This document shows positions 52,425 to 59,515 of a DNA stretch of 64,000 nucleotides, piece by piece. The notes under the pieces were generated by a model. It did not search any database and was not told the origin of the DNA. It saw only the letters and a program-made list of their open reading frames with translations. This stretch comes from WHSW01 sp963740055 (GTDB taxonomy: Bacteria > Actinomycetota > Thermoleophilia > Solirubrobacterales > 70-9), in NCBI GenBank assembly GCA_963740055.1, contig CAVUCL010000004.1:248001-312000 (forward strand), given 5' to 3'. A program made the translations under genes and the position numbers. How positions within the stretch are numbered: position 1 is the first letter of the stretch; each line of letters begins with the position of its first letter.

Positions 52425-52862
52425 GTGCAGGCAGCGAAGCCGCCAGCTCCCGCCGACCGGGCCCCCGAGGACCGGGTCGAGGGCCTGCGCGCCTGGATCG
52501 CCCAGGTCGATCGCAGGCTCGGCGTCCGCACCTACGCCGGCGCCGCCGCGATCGTGCTCGCGCTCGCGGCCGCGATCGTCGCCGTCGTGCTCGCGCTCGG
52601 GGCCAAGGACGAGAGCGCGACCAAGGACGAGGTCCGAGCACTTCGCGACCAGGTGGAGGCGGTGCAGCAGGAGGCCTCGGCGGCGGCCGAGGAGGACGTC
52701 GCCACCCTGACCGACCGGCTCGACGCGCTCGAGGGCCGCGTGAACACGATCGCCGGCGGTCAGCGGACGCTCGAGAGCCAGCTCTCGGTGGTCGAGGACG
52801 ACATCGACGAGCTGCGCACTCAGATCTCGAACGTCGACCGCGCCGGCGGCGGCGGCCGCTAG
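52425..52862 (+). CDS. Single-helix membrane protein with coiled-coil tail
   Basis: A 145-residue protein. A proline-rich N-terminus and the amphipathic segment RAWIAQVDRRLGV precede one helix (YAGAAAIVLALAAAIVAVVL). Heptad-rich coiled coil follows (TKDEVRALRDQVEAVQQEAS and LTDRLDALEGRVNTIAGG). No family is recognised. It is tightly linked with the rhodanese upstream. Its TAG stop shares a CTAG with that of the convergent channel gene. Confidence 0.8.
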   Translation: MQAAKPPAPADRAPEDRVEGLRAWIAQVDRRLGVRTYAGAAAIVLALAAAIVAVVLALGAKDESATKDEVRALRDQVEAVQQEASAAAEEDVATLTDRLDALEGRVNTIAGGQRTLESQLSVVEDDIDELRTQISNVDRAGGGGR

Positions 52863-53731
52863 CCGCGCATCCGCCCGCCCTTGGTCGGGCGGCGGGTCTT
52901 CGACCGGGTCGCGCCCACCTCGCCCTCGGCGAGCTGCGCCTCGAGCCGGTCGAGCGAGCTGCGGACCTCGCCGATCCGCTCGGCGAGCGAGCGGTCTCCG
53001 TGGGCGATCTCGTCGCTGACCCGGTCACGGTCCTCCTGGCGCTCGAGCTCGTGGACCTCCTCCATCGAGTTGATGATGATCGCGATCAGGACGTTGATCA
53101 CCAGGAACGAGGCGATCAGCACGTAGGAGACGAAGAAGACCCACGACTCGGGGTGGATCTCCTGACCACGCTCGAGGAACTCGGGCCAGTTCTCCAAGGT
53201 CAGGATCTGGAACAGGCTCAGCATCGCCGTTCCGATGTCGCCCCACTGCTCCGGATCCTCGTCGCCGAACAGGATCCAGCCGACCATCCCGTAGACGTAC
53301 ATGAGCAGGACCGTGAGCAGCACCAGGCTGACGATTGAGCGCAGCGACCGCGACATCGCCCGCACCAGCAGCCGCAGCTCCGGCATCACGCTGACCAGGC
53401 GGACGACGCGCAGCAGGCGCGCGAGTCGAAGCAGGGTGATGTTTTCGCGCACCCCGGGCGCGAAGGCGAGCCCGATGACGACGAAGTCGAACACGTTCCA
53501 GCCGTCGCGGAAGAAGTCCTGCGGCCGGCGCCCGAATGCGGCGATCCGGATCGCGAGCTCGACCACGAAGACGCCGAGGAAGATCTCGTCGAGCGTCGTC
53601 AGCGCCGACTCGACCTCGGAGCTGAAGTCGTAGGTGCCGAGCCCGAGCGTGATCGCATTGAGCACGATGACGCCGAAGATGAACGTCTGGAACCGCGGCG
53701 AGTCGGCGATTCGTCGGCAGGCGTCGGTCAT
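52859..53731 (-). CDS. Voltage-gated ion channel, bacterial NaChBac-like, TLENW filter
   Basis: A 290-residue six-helix channel. S1 includes FIFGVIVLNAITLG, S3 FDFVVIGLAF, and the S4 sensor has arginines R102, R105, R108 and R111 every third residue. S5 and S6 frame the pore with the filter TLENW at 178-182. NaChBac has TLESW there. The C-terminus is a charged coiled coil (VHELERQEDRDRVSDEIAHG) as in tetrameric NavBac channels. The ion specificity may differ because of Asn for Ser in the filter. Confidence 0.92.
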   Translation of the reverse strand: MTDACRRIADSPRFQTFIFGVIVLNAITLGLGTYDFSSEVESALTTLDEIFLGVFVVELAIRIAAFGRRPQDFFRDGWNVFDFVVIGLAFAPGVRENITLLRLARLLRVVRLVSVMPELRLLVRAMSRSLRSIVSLVLLTVLLMYVYGMVGWILFGDEDPEQWGDIGTAMLSLFQILTLENWPEFLERGQEIHPESWVFFVSYVLIASFLVINVLIAIIINSMEEVHELERQEDRDRVSDEIAHGDRSLAERIGEVRSSLDRLEAQLAEGEVGATRSKTRRPTKGGRMRG

Positions 53732-53852
53732 CGCGCACCATCCTTCGGGCGACGCCTGTGAACCCCTTTTGTCGCAAAACGCACGATCTCTGCGTGCGTG
53801 CGTCCGACGACTGGTCTACGGTCGCGCGAATCGCCCTGAAAGGAGAGGCTCC

Positions 53853-54002
53853 ATGCCTGAGGGTTACTGCGTCAAGGAGCGGAAGAAGGTCGAGATCAAG
53901 GATCCGCAGCAGGTGACGATGAAGAACGGCCGTCCCGCGATCCAGGGCACGTGCCCGGACTGCGGTACCAAGATCTTCAAGATCGGCAAGCTCGAGGCCT
54001 GA
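53853..54002 (+). CDS. Small DUF5679 protein with CxxC zinc-like motif
   Basis: A 49-residue protein. GYCVKERKKVEIKDPQQVTM and GTCPDCGTKIFKIG match the DUF5679 family, which is common in actinobacteria and chloroflexi. The CPDC motif plus one upstream Cys may bind zinc. The strong AGGAG ribosome site ten bases before the ATG decides the start. A TACGGT box lies at 53817-53822, so the leader is about 25 bases. Confidence 0.9.
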   Translation: MPEGYCVKERKKVEIKDPQQVTMKNGRPAIQGTCPDCGTKIFKIGKLEA

Positions 54003-54008
54003 GCCTGC

Positions 54009-54029
54009 GGTCGCGGTCGGGACGCGACC
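54009..54029 (+). terminator. Short hairpin after DUF5679
   Basis: GGTCGCG, a seven-base loop and CGCGACC are followed by TTCCC. A second 7-bp hairpin (GCCGTCA and its complement, 54040-54061) lies just downstream. They begin seven bases after the stop and look like a weak terminator pair. Confidence 0.5.
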
Positions 54030-54169
54030 TTCCCAGACGGCCGTCACGCCCGACTGACGGCGGCCGTACGGATTCGCCCCCGCGGGCGCCCGGCTTGCCG
54101 GCGCCGGCGGACGTGCATGCGATCTGCCCGCAAAGCCGCCGATCGGTGGAAGAATGCGGCGAGACCGCG

Positions 54170-54589
54170 ATGCACGAAGCGCATCCCCAGAAGCCGCTCG
54201 AGCTGATCCTCGCCCGCAACCTGCTGACGAGCATCTCGACGCCGGCGATGCTGCTCGACGCCGACGCCGCGGTCGTCTTCTACAACGAGTCCGCCGCGGC
54301 GATGCTCGGGCGCTCGTTCGAGGACGCCGGGAGGATGACCGCGGAGCAGTGGACGGCCGCGTTCGGCCCGCTCGACGGCGACGGTGCCCCGCTCGCGGTC
54401 GACACGCTCGAAACCACCGCGGCGATCCGCGAGGGTCGCCCGGCCCACGGCAGCTTCTCGATCCGCGACGCGAGCGGCGGGCGGGTCTCGATCGAGGCGA
54501 GCGCGTTCCCGATCGTCGCCTCGGAGGGCGGCTCGTCGGGGGCGATGGTGATGTTCTGGCCCCAGGGCAACGGGGACGGGCCCCGGTGA
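54170..54589 (+). CDS. PAS-domain protein
   Basis: A 139-residue single PAS domain. NLLTSISTPAMLLDADAAVV, FYNESAAAMLGRSFEDAG and a late VSIEASAFPIV strand are typical. No output domain is attached. It may sense a ligand for the downstream hydrolase, whose start overlaps its stop as GTGA. An alternative GTG at 54146 would add eight residues. Confidence 0.85.
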   Translation: MHEAHPQKPLELILARNLLTSISTPAMLLDADAAVVFYNESAAAMLGRSFEDAGRMTAEQWTAAFGPLDGDGAPLAVDTLETTAAIREGRPAHGSFSIRDASGGRVSIEASAFPIVASEGGSSGAMVMFWPQGNGDGPR

Positions 54590-55458
54590 GGGTCAAGGTC
54601 TGGGGCGCGCGTGGCTCGGTTCCGGCGCCGGGACCGCACATGAACCGCTATGGCGGCAACACCTCGTGCGTGCAGATCGGCCTCGCCGGCGGCGACCAGC
54701 TGATCCTCGACGCCGGCACCGGAATCCGCACCCTCGGCCTCGACCTCGGCGCGAGCGCGCGGATCCACATCCTGCTCACCCACCTGCACCTCGATCACAT
54801 CCAGGGGCTGATGTTCTTCCCGCCCTGCTTCCGGGCGGAGTCGGAGATCACGATCTGGGGCCCGTCCTCGCCCGAGGCCTCGCTCGAGAGCCGCATCGCC
54901 CGCTACATCTCGGCACCGCTGTCGCCGGTCGAGGTCCGCGAGCTGCCGTGCTCGGTCGCGTTTCGCGACACGCCCGCGAGCCAGTGGGAGCTCGGCGGCG
55001 CGACGATCCGCGCCGAGGCGGTGACCCACCGCGGGCCGACCCTCGGCTACCGGATCAGCGACGGCGAGACCACGATCGCCTACATCCCCGACCACGAGCC
55101 GGCGCTCGGCAGTCCGCTCGCGGCGCTCGAACCGGACTGGATCTCCGGCTACGACCTGGCCCGCGACGCGGACCTGCTGATCCACGACTGCCAGTACACC
55201 GACGAGGAGTACCCCGAACACGTCGGCTGGGGGCACTCGGCGGTCTCCGACACGCTCACCTTCGCCCGCCGCGTCCGCGCCCGGCGACTGATGCTCTTCC
55301 ACCACGATCCCCTGCACTCCGACGAGTTCCTCGATGACTTCTGCGCCGACGCCCGCCAGGCGTGGCGCGAGCTCGGCGGTGACGAGACCGAGGTCGAGAT
55401 GGGGATCGAGGGCGCCGAGGTCACGGTCGAGCCCGCGGTTTCGGCCGTCCACGCCTGA
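54586..55458 (+). CDS. Metallo-beta-lactamase-fold hydrolase
   Basis: A 290-residue MBL-fold protein. The metal-binding HLHLDH is at 66-71, with further ligands in the IAYIPDHEPALG, LLIHDCQYTDEEY and MLFHHDPLHSDEFLDDF blocks. The N-terminus VKVWGARGSVPAPGPHMNRY with GGNTSC is typical of a phosphodiesterase-like group often paired with PAS or cyclic-nucleotide sensors. The substrate is unknown. The GTG start overlaps the PAS stop. A phosphodiesterase role is inference. Confidence 0.9.
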   Translation: MRVKVWGARGSVPAPGPHMNRYGGNTSCVQIGLAGGDQLILDAGTGIRTLGLDLGASARIHILLTHLHLDHIQGLMFFPPCFRAESEITIWGPSSPEASLESRIARYISAPLSPVEVRELPCSVAFRDTPASQWELGGATIRAEAVTHRGPTLGYRISDGETTIAYIPDHEPALGSPLAALEPDWISGYDLARDADLLIHDCQYTDEEYPEHVGWGHSAVSDTLTFARRVRARRLMLFHHDPLHSDEFLDDFCADARQAWRELGGDETEVEMGIEGAEVTVEPAVSAVHA

Positions 55459-55610
55459 GATCACCCGAGTTCGACCACCGGTACAAGCGCCCGGCCCGCA
55501 AGTTTCGACAGCGGGATAACGACCGCGGGCCGGCGCGCGCCTACCGTCGACCGCGATCGGTGGAACTGCGACCGTCGCCCTCCGGGGCGGCGGGCAAGGA
55601 GGACGAGCAA

Positions 55611-57080
55611 ATGAAGAAGAGGTTGGCCTTCGGCGCCGCTACGGCGCTCGCGGCGTTGCTGGCACTGCCCGCGGCGGCGATGGCCCAGGGCGGCGGGATC
55701 GGTGCCGTCAAGGGCGAGCTGGACATCACCTGGGTGATGGTCGCCTGCGTGCTGGTCCTGTTCATGCAGGCCGGCTTCCTGCTCCTGGAGATCGGCTTCT
55801 CGCGCCAGAAGAACGTCGGCGCCGGGGTGGCGAAGGTGCTCGTCAACCTGGCCGTGGTGACGCTCGCCTGGTGGGCGGTCGGGTTCGGGATCTCATCGCT
55901 GACCGGGAACAAGATCTTCGGCACCGAGGGCTTCTTCTTCCACAGCGGACAGGAGATCGCGGGCGTGGCGGTGGGCGGCACCGAGACGGCGCTGATGCTG
56001 TTCGGGATGCTCTTCTGCGCGGTCTCGCTGGCGATCGTCTGGGGGACGACGCTGGAGCGGATCCGCTTCGGCGCCTACGTGATCTACGCCGCGGTCTTCG
56101 GCGCGATCATCTACCCGCTGGTCGCGCACGGCGTCTACGGCGGCGGCCTGCTCGCCGACGTCGGCGGCAGGCCGGTGATGGACTTCGCCGGGTCCTCCGT
56201 CGTCCACCTGACCGGCGCGGTGGGCGCGCTCGCCGCGCTGCTGCTGCTCGGCCCGCGGATCGGCAAGTACGGTGCCGACGGGTCGGCGCGGGCGATCCCC
56301 GGCCACTCGATGCCCCTCGTCGGGCTCGGGGTCGCGATCCTCTGGGTCGGCTGGTACGGGTTCAACGCCGGCTCGACCTTCGGCACGACGGACAACTTCA
56401 TGGCCGAGGTGGCCCTGAACACCCAGCTCGCCGCCGCCGCCGGCGTGCTCGGTGCCTGCACCGTCGTCTACGCGAAGACGAAGTCGCTCGACGTCGGCAT
56501 GGCCGGCAACGGAGCGATCGCCGGACTGGTCGCGATCACCGCCCCGTCCGGGTACGTCGAGTTCTGGGCGGCGCCGATCATCGGCCTCGTCGGCGGCGTG
56601 ATCGTCGTCTTCGGCGTCTACGCGATCGAGAAGCGGCTCGACGATCCCGTCGGCGCGCTCTCGGCCCACGGGCTCGCCGGGATCTGGGGCACGCTCGCGG
56701 TCGGGCTGTTCGCCTCCGGCCGCCTGATCCTCGACGGCGCCGCGCCCGGCGTCTGGTACGGGATCTTCGGCGACGCCGCGCTCGGAGCGACCGTCGGCCA
56801 GTTCGCGGTCCAGGCGGTCGGCGTCGTGGCCACGTTCACGCTCGTGTTCGTCCTCTCCTATGCGACCTTCTTCGCGATCAAGAAGACGATCGGGTTGCGG
56901 GTCTCCGAGGACGAGGAGCAGGCCGGCCTCGACATCTCCTCGCACGGGATGTTCGGCCTGCCGGAGGCGTTCATCCCGCCGGAGGAGTATCCGGGGGCGG
57001 ATGGACGCGTGCCGACCCCCGCATCGATGCCCCCCGCCACCGCCACGGCGATGACGGCCAACCCCCCGACCTCGGCGTAG
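55611..57080 (+). CDS. amt: Ammonium transporter Amt
   Basis: A 489-residue ammonium channel with a cleavable leader (LALPAAAMAQ) and eleven helices. Family blocks are MQAGFLLLEIGFSRQKNVG, DFAGSSVVHLTGAVGALAAL, GHSMPLVGLGVAILWVGWYG and the late HGLAGIWGTLAVGLFA. The AAGGAGG ribosome site nine bases before the ATG decides the start. The PII gene follows after 15 bases, the usual amt-glnK arrangement. The tail after the last helix is 60 residues of Pro/Ala-rich sequence. Confidence 0.97.
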   Translation: MKKRLAFGAATALAALLALPAAAMAQGGGIGAVKGELDITWVMVACVLVLFMQAGFLLLEIGFSRQKNVGAGVAKVLVNLAVVTLAWWAVGFGISSLTGNKIFGTEGFFFHSGQEIAGVAVGGTETALMLFGMLFCAVSLAIVWGTTLERIRFGAYVIYAAVFGAIIYPLVAHGVYGGGLLADVGGRPVMDFAGSSVVHLTGAVGALAALLLLGPRIGKYGADGSARAIPGHSMPLVGLGVAILWVGWYGFNAGSTFGTTDNFMAEVALNTQLAAAAGVLGACTVVYAKTKSLDVGMAGNGAIAGLVAITAPSGYVEFWAAPIIGLVGGVIVVFGVYAIEKRLDDPVGALSAHGLAGIWGTLAVGLFASGRLILDGAAPGVWYGIFGDAALGATVGQFAVQAVGVVATFTLVFVLSYATFFAIKKTIGLRVSEDEEQAGLDISSHGMFGLPEAFIPPEEYPGADGRVPTPASMPPATATAMTANPPTSA

Positions 57081-57095
57081 GCAAAGGAGAGCCAG

Positions 57096-57464
57096 ATGAA
57101 GAAGATCGAGGCATTCATCCGCCACGAGGCGTTCGAGCCGATCCGGACCGAGCTGCTCGAGAGGGGCTTCCCCTCCCTCTCGATCGGCGAGGTCAAGGGC
57201 TCTGGGCGCCAGAAGGGGATCGTCGAGACCTACCGCGGCTCGAGCCTGACCGTCAACGTGCGGCCGAAGCTCAAGATCGAGGTGGTGGTCGAGGACAACG
57301 CCAAGTCCCTCGTCGTCGAGACGATCCTCAAGCACGCGCGGACCGGCGACGTCGGCGACGGGAAGATCTTCGTGATCCCCGTCGAGGAGGCGATCCGGAT
57401 CCGCACCGGCGAGGAGGGCGAGGAGGTCCTCCAGGCGCACACCGAGGCGGAGATCACCGCCTGA
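57096..57464 (+). CDS. glnB: PII nitrogen-regulatory protein, Leu at position 51
   Basis: A 122-residue PII trimer subunit that senses 2-oxoglutarate and ATP and would block Amt. KKIEAFIRHEAFEPIRTELL and the C-loop ILKHARTGDVGDGKIFVIPV are intact. In the T-loop, YRGSSLTVNVRPKLKIE has Leu at residue 51, where most PII proteins have the tyrosine that is uridylylated or adenylylated. It therefore probably works by ligand binding alone. The AAAGGAG ribosome site lies before the ATG. Confidence 0.95.
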   Translation: MKKIEAFIRHEAFEPIRTELLERGFPSLSIGEVKGSGRQKGIVETYRGSSLTVNVRPKLKIEVVVEDNAKSLVVETILKHARTGDVGDGKIFVIPVEEAIRIRTGEEGEEVLQAHTEAEITA

Positions 57465-57471
57465 AGCGGCC

Positions 57472-57503
57472 GACGGCGGCGGGCCGGGGAGCCCGCCGCC
57501 GTC
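57472..57503. terminator. Bidirectional terminator hairpin between glnB and ppk2
   Basis: A perfect 13-bp stem, GACGGCGGCGGGC and its complement, has a six-base loop (CGGGGA) and lies between two convergent genes. It has no T-run on either side, as is common in very GC-rich actinobacteria. Confidence 0.7.
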
Positions 57504-57504
57504 G

Positions 57505-58272
57505 CTAGTCCGCGAGCGGGTCCGGGGGCTCGGTCCCCCACTCGCGCATTCCCTCCTCGATCCGCGCGATCACCGTCTCGATCACCTCGACCCGGGCGTG
57601 TCGCTTCGAGTCGCCCGCGATCAGCGCCCAGGGCGCGTTCGGCTGGTCGGTACGCGAGAGCATGTCCTCGACCGCCTCCTCGTAGAGCTCGCGCCGCTCG
57701 CGGTTGCGCCAGTCCTCGTCGGTGAGCTTCCACGACTTGAGCGGGTTCTGCTCGCGGCGCTCGAAGCGCCGCAGCTGCTCGTCGGCGGAGATGTGCATCC
57801 AGAGCTTGACCAGGATCATGCCCTCGTCGGTGAGCGAGCGCTCGTGGTTGTTGATCTCGTCGTAGGCGCGCAGCCACTGCTCGCGGGTCGCGAACCCCTC
57901 GACCCGCTCGACCAGGACCCGCCCGTACCAGGAGCGGTCGAAGACGGCCATCCCGCCCCACCCCGGCAGCTTGTCCCAGAAGCGCCAGAGGAAGTGGTGG
58001 CGCTTCTCGTCGTGGGTCGGCGCCGCGAACTGGCAGACGCGGTAGTGGCGCGGGTCGAGCGGCGCGACGAGGCGCTTGATCGCACCACCCTTGCCGGAGG
58101 CGTCCCAGCCCTCGAACAGGATGCAGACGGGCGGGCCGATTCGCCGCTCGCCGATCTGCCCGCCGAGGGTCAGCCGCAGCTGCTGCAGGCGCGCCTGCAC
58201 GCGAGCGAGCTCGCGCGCCTCCTCCTTCTTGCCCAGCGACTGCGAGAGGTCGACGTCGGCGAGGTGGCTCAT
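57505..58272 (-). CDS. Polyphosphate kinase 2 family protein
   Basis: A 255-residue PPK2 that phosphorylates nucleotides with polyphosphate. Walker A is EGWDASGKGGAIKRL (about 54-68), Walker B is AVFDRSWYGRVLVERVEG with D112, and the lid has RFERREQNPLKSWKLTDEDW. The size points to the single-domain class. Whether it prefers AMP, ADP or GDP is not predictable. The ATG overlaps the stop of the small membrane protein gene (ATGA). Confidence 0.94.
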   Translation of the reverse strand: MSHLADVDLSQSLGKKEEARELARVQARLQQLRLTLGGQIGERRIGPPVCILFEGWDASGKGGAIKRLVAPLDPRHYRVCQFAAPTHDEKRHHFLWRFWDKLPGWGGMAVFDRSWYGRVLVERVEGFATREQWLRAYDEINNHERSLTDEGMILVKLWMHISADEQLRRFERREQNPLKSWKLTDEDWRNRERRELYEEAVEDMLSRTDQPNAPWALIAGDSKRHARVEVIETVIARIEEGMREWGTEPPDPLAD

Positions 58273-58511
58273 CGGGCGATCAGCGAGGCGCGCGGGACCG
58301 TGGGGCCGGGCGGCGCCGGCTCGTCGGAGAAGATCTGGAGCGCGAGCGGGAACAGCAGCGTCGCGAGGAAGATCATGATCACCCCGATCGCGACCATCCA
58401 GCGCGAGCGCGAGAGGTGGCCGAGGATGGCGACGAGGAAGCCGCCGACCATCAGCGCGATGTAGGGGCCGATCGAGTCGGGCAGCAGCGCGCCCGCGCTG
58501 AGCGAGTTCAT
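58269..58511 (-). CDS. Small two-helix membrane protein
   Basis: An 80-residue protein with two hydrophobic segments (YIALMVGGFLVAILGHL and WMVAIGVIMIFLATLLFPLA). It has no recognised family. It starts at an ATG six bases after a CATAAT box and is coupled to ppk2. It faces the moxR gene across an inverted repeat. Confidence 0.75.
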   Translation of the reverse strand: MNSLSAGALLPDSIGPYIALMVGGFLVAILGHLSRSRWMVAIGVIMIFLATLLFPLALQIFSDEPAPPGPTVPRASLIAR

Positions 58512-58533
58512 CGCGTCATTATGTAGTGACGCG
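58512..58533. promoter_or_regulatory. Inverted repeat between divergent genes
   Basis: CGCGTCA-n8-TGACGCG overlaps the -10 box of the small membrane protein gene and lies 47 bases before the moxR start. It is a good operator candidate for the two divergent units. The regulator is unknown. Confidence 0.5.
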
Positions 58534-58579
58534 CGCCGCGGACCCCCGGCAGGCCGGACCGCTTGCGAGCGAGTTCCCG

Positions 58580-59515
58580 ATGAGCACCGAGCCCCAGACA
58601 GTCGCCGACGTCAGCGCCGCGCTCGAGCGCGCCGACTACCTCGCCGACGAGCCGGCGGCGCTGGTCGCCTACCTGGCCCAGAAGCTCGGCAAGCCGGTCC
58701 TGGTCGAGGGCCCGGCGGGCGTCGGCAAGACCGAGCTCGCGAAGGCGCTCGCGCGCGCCACCGGCCGCTCGCTGATCCGGCTCCAGTGCTACGAGGGCCT
58801 CGACGAGGCGAAGGCGCTCTACGAGTGGAACTACCGCAAGCAGCTACTCCACATACAAAGGCCCGACGGCTCCTCCGCTTCGCGTCCGGGGCCGTCAGGG
58901 TCAGACGAGGGACGCTCATCTCTGTTCGACGACATCTTCGCCGAGGAGTTCCTGTTGACGAGGCCGTTGCTGGAGGCGATCGCGTCGACGGAGCCGGTCG
59001 TGCTCCTGATCGACGAGATCGACAAGACCGACCAGGAGTTCGAGGCGATGCTGCTCGAGGTCCTCTCCGACTTCCAGATCTCGATCCCCGAGCTCGGCGT
59101 GATCGAGGCGCGCACCCATCCGATCGTCGTCCTGACCTCGAACAACTCGCGCGAGCTGACCGAGGCGCTGAAGCGCCGCTGTCTCTACCTCTGGCTCGAC
59201 TATCCGGAGATCGAGCGCGAGATGGAGATCGTCCACCTGCACGCCCCCGAGCTCGACCAGAAGCTCGCCCGGCGGCTGGTGGAGGTCGTCCACATGGTCC
59301 GCCAGCTCGACCTGAAGAAGCCGCCCTCGATCGCGGAGTCGATCGACTGGGCCCGGGCGCTGCTGCTGCTCGGCGCCGACGACATCGACGCCGCCGTGCT
59401 CGAGCGCACGCTGAGCATCATCGTCAAGCACCGGTCCGACATCGAGCTCGTGGCCGAGCGAGTCGGCGTGCAGCTGGGGGCCGGGCAAGGGCTCGGGACC
59501 GAGGCGACCGGTTGA
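58580..59515 (+). CDS. MoxR-family AAA+ ATPase with inserted repeat
   Basis: A 311-residue AAA+ ATPase. Walker A is VEGPAGVGKTELAKALARA (GPAGVGKT at 44-51), Walker B is VVLLIDEIDKTD (142-148), sensor 1 is IVVLTSNNSRELTEALKRRC, and the C-terminal lid is intact. Residues 94-116, RPDGSSASRPGPSGSDEGRS plus SLF, lie between NYRKQLLHIQ and DDIFAEEFLL and are low-complexity. They are encoded by a 57-bp element that also occurs in the enoyl-CoA hydratase gene, and they keep the frame. The partner is the VWA protein that overlaps it. Confidence 0.9.
   Translation: MSTEPQTVADVSAALERADYLADEPAALVAYLAQKLGKPVLVEGPAGVGKTELAKALARATGRSLIRLQCYEGLDEAKALYEWNYRKQLLHIQRPDGSSASRPGPSGSDEGRSSLFDDIFAEEFLLTRPLLEAIASTEPVVLLIDEIDKTDQEFEAMLLEVLSDFQISIPELGVIEARTHPIVVLTSNNSRELTEALKRRCLYLWLDYPEIEREMEIVHLHAPELDQKLARRLVEVVHMVRQLDLKKPPSIAESIDWARALLLLGADDIDAAVLERTLSIIVKHRSDIELVAERVGVQLGAGQGLGTEATG
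58863..58919. repeat. Dispersed repeat element copy B, in frame inside moxR
   Basis: It aligns over its whole length with 38381-38436. The shared cores are GCTTCGCGTCCGGGG and GGGTCAG-n-CGA-n-GGACG. Arms GACGGC and GCCGTC can pair. It encodes 19 residues without a stop in the moxR frame. Confidence 0.7.

Noticed and set aside
55459..55610. A GlnR-type box before amt
   Set aside because: GTTTC and GATAAC are present but the spacing does not fit the GTnAC-n6-GAAAC consensus.
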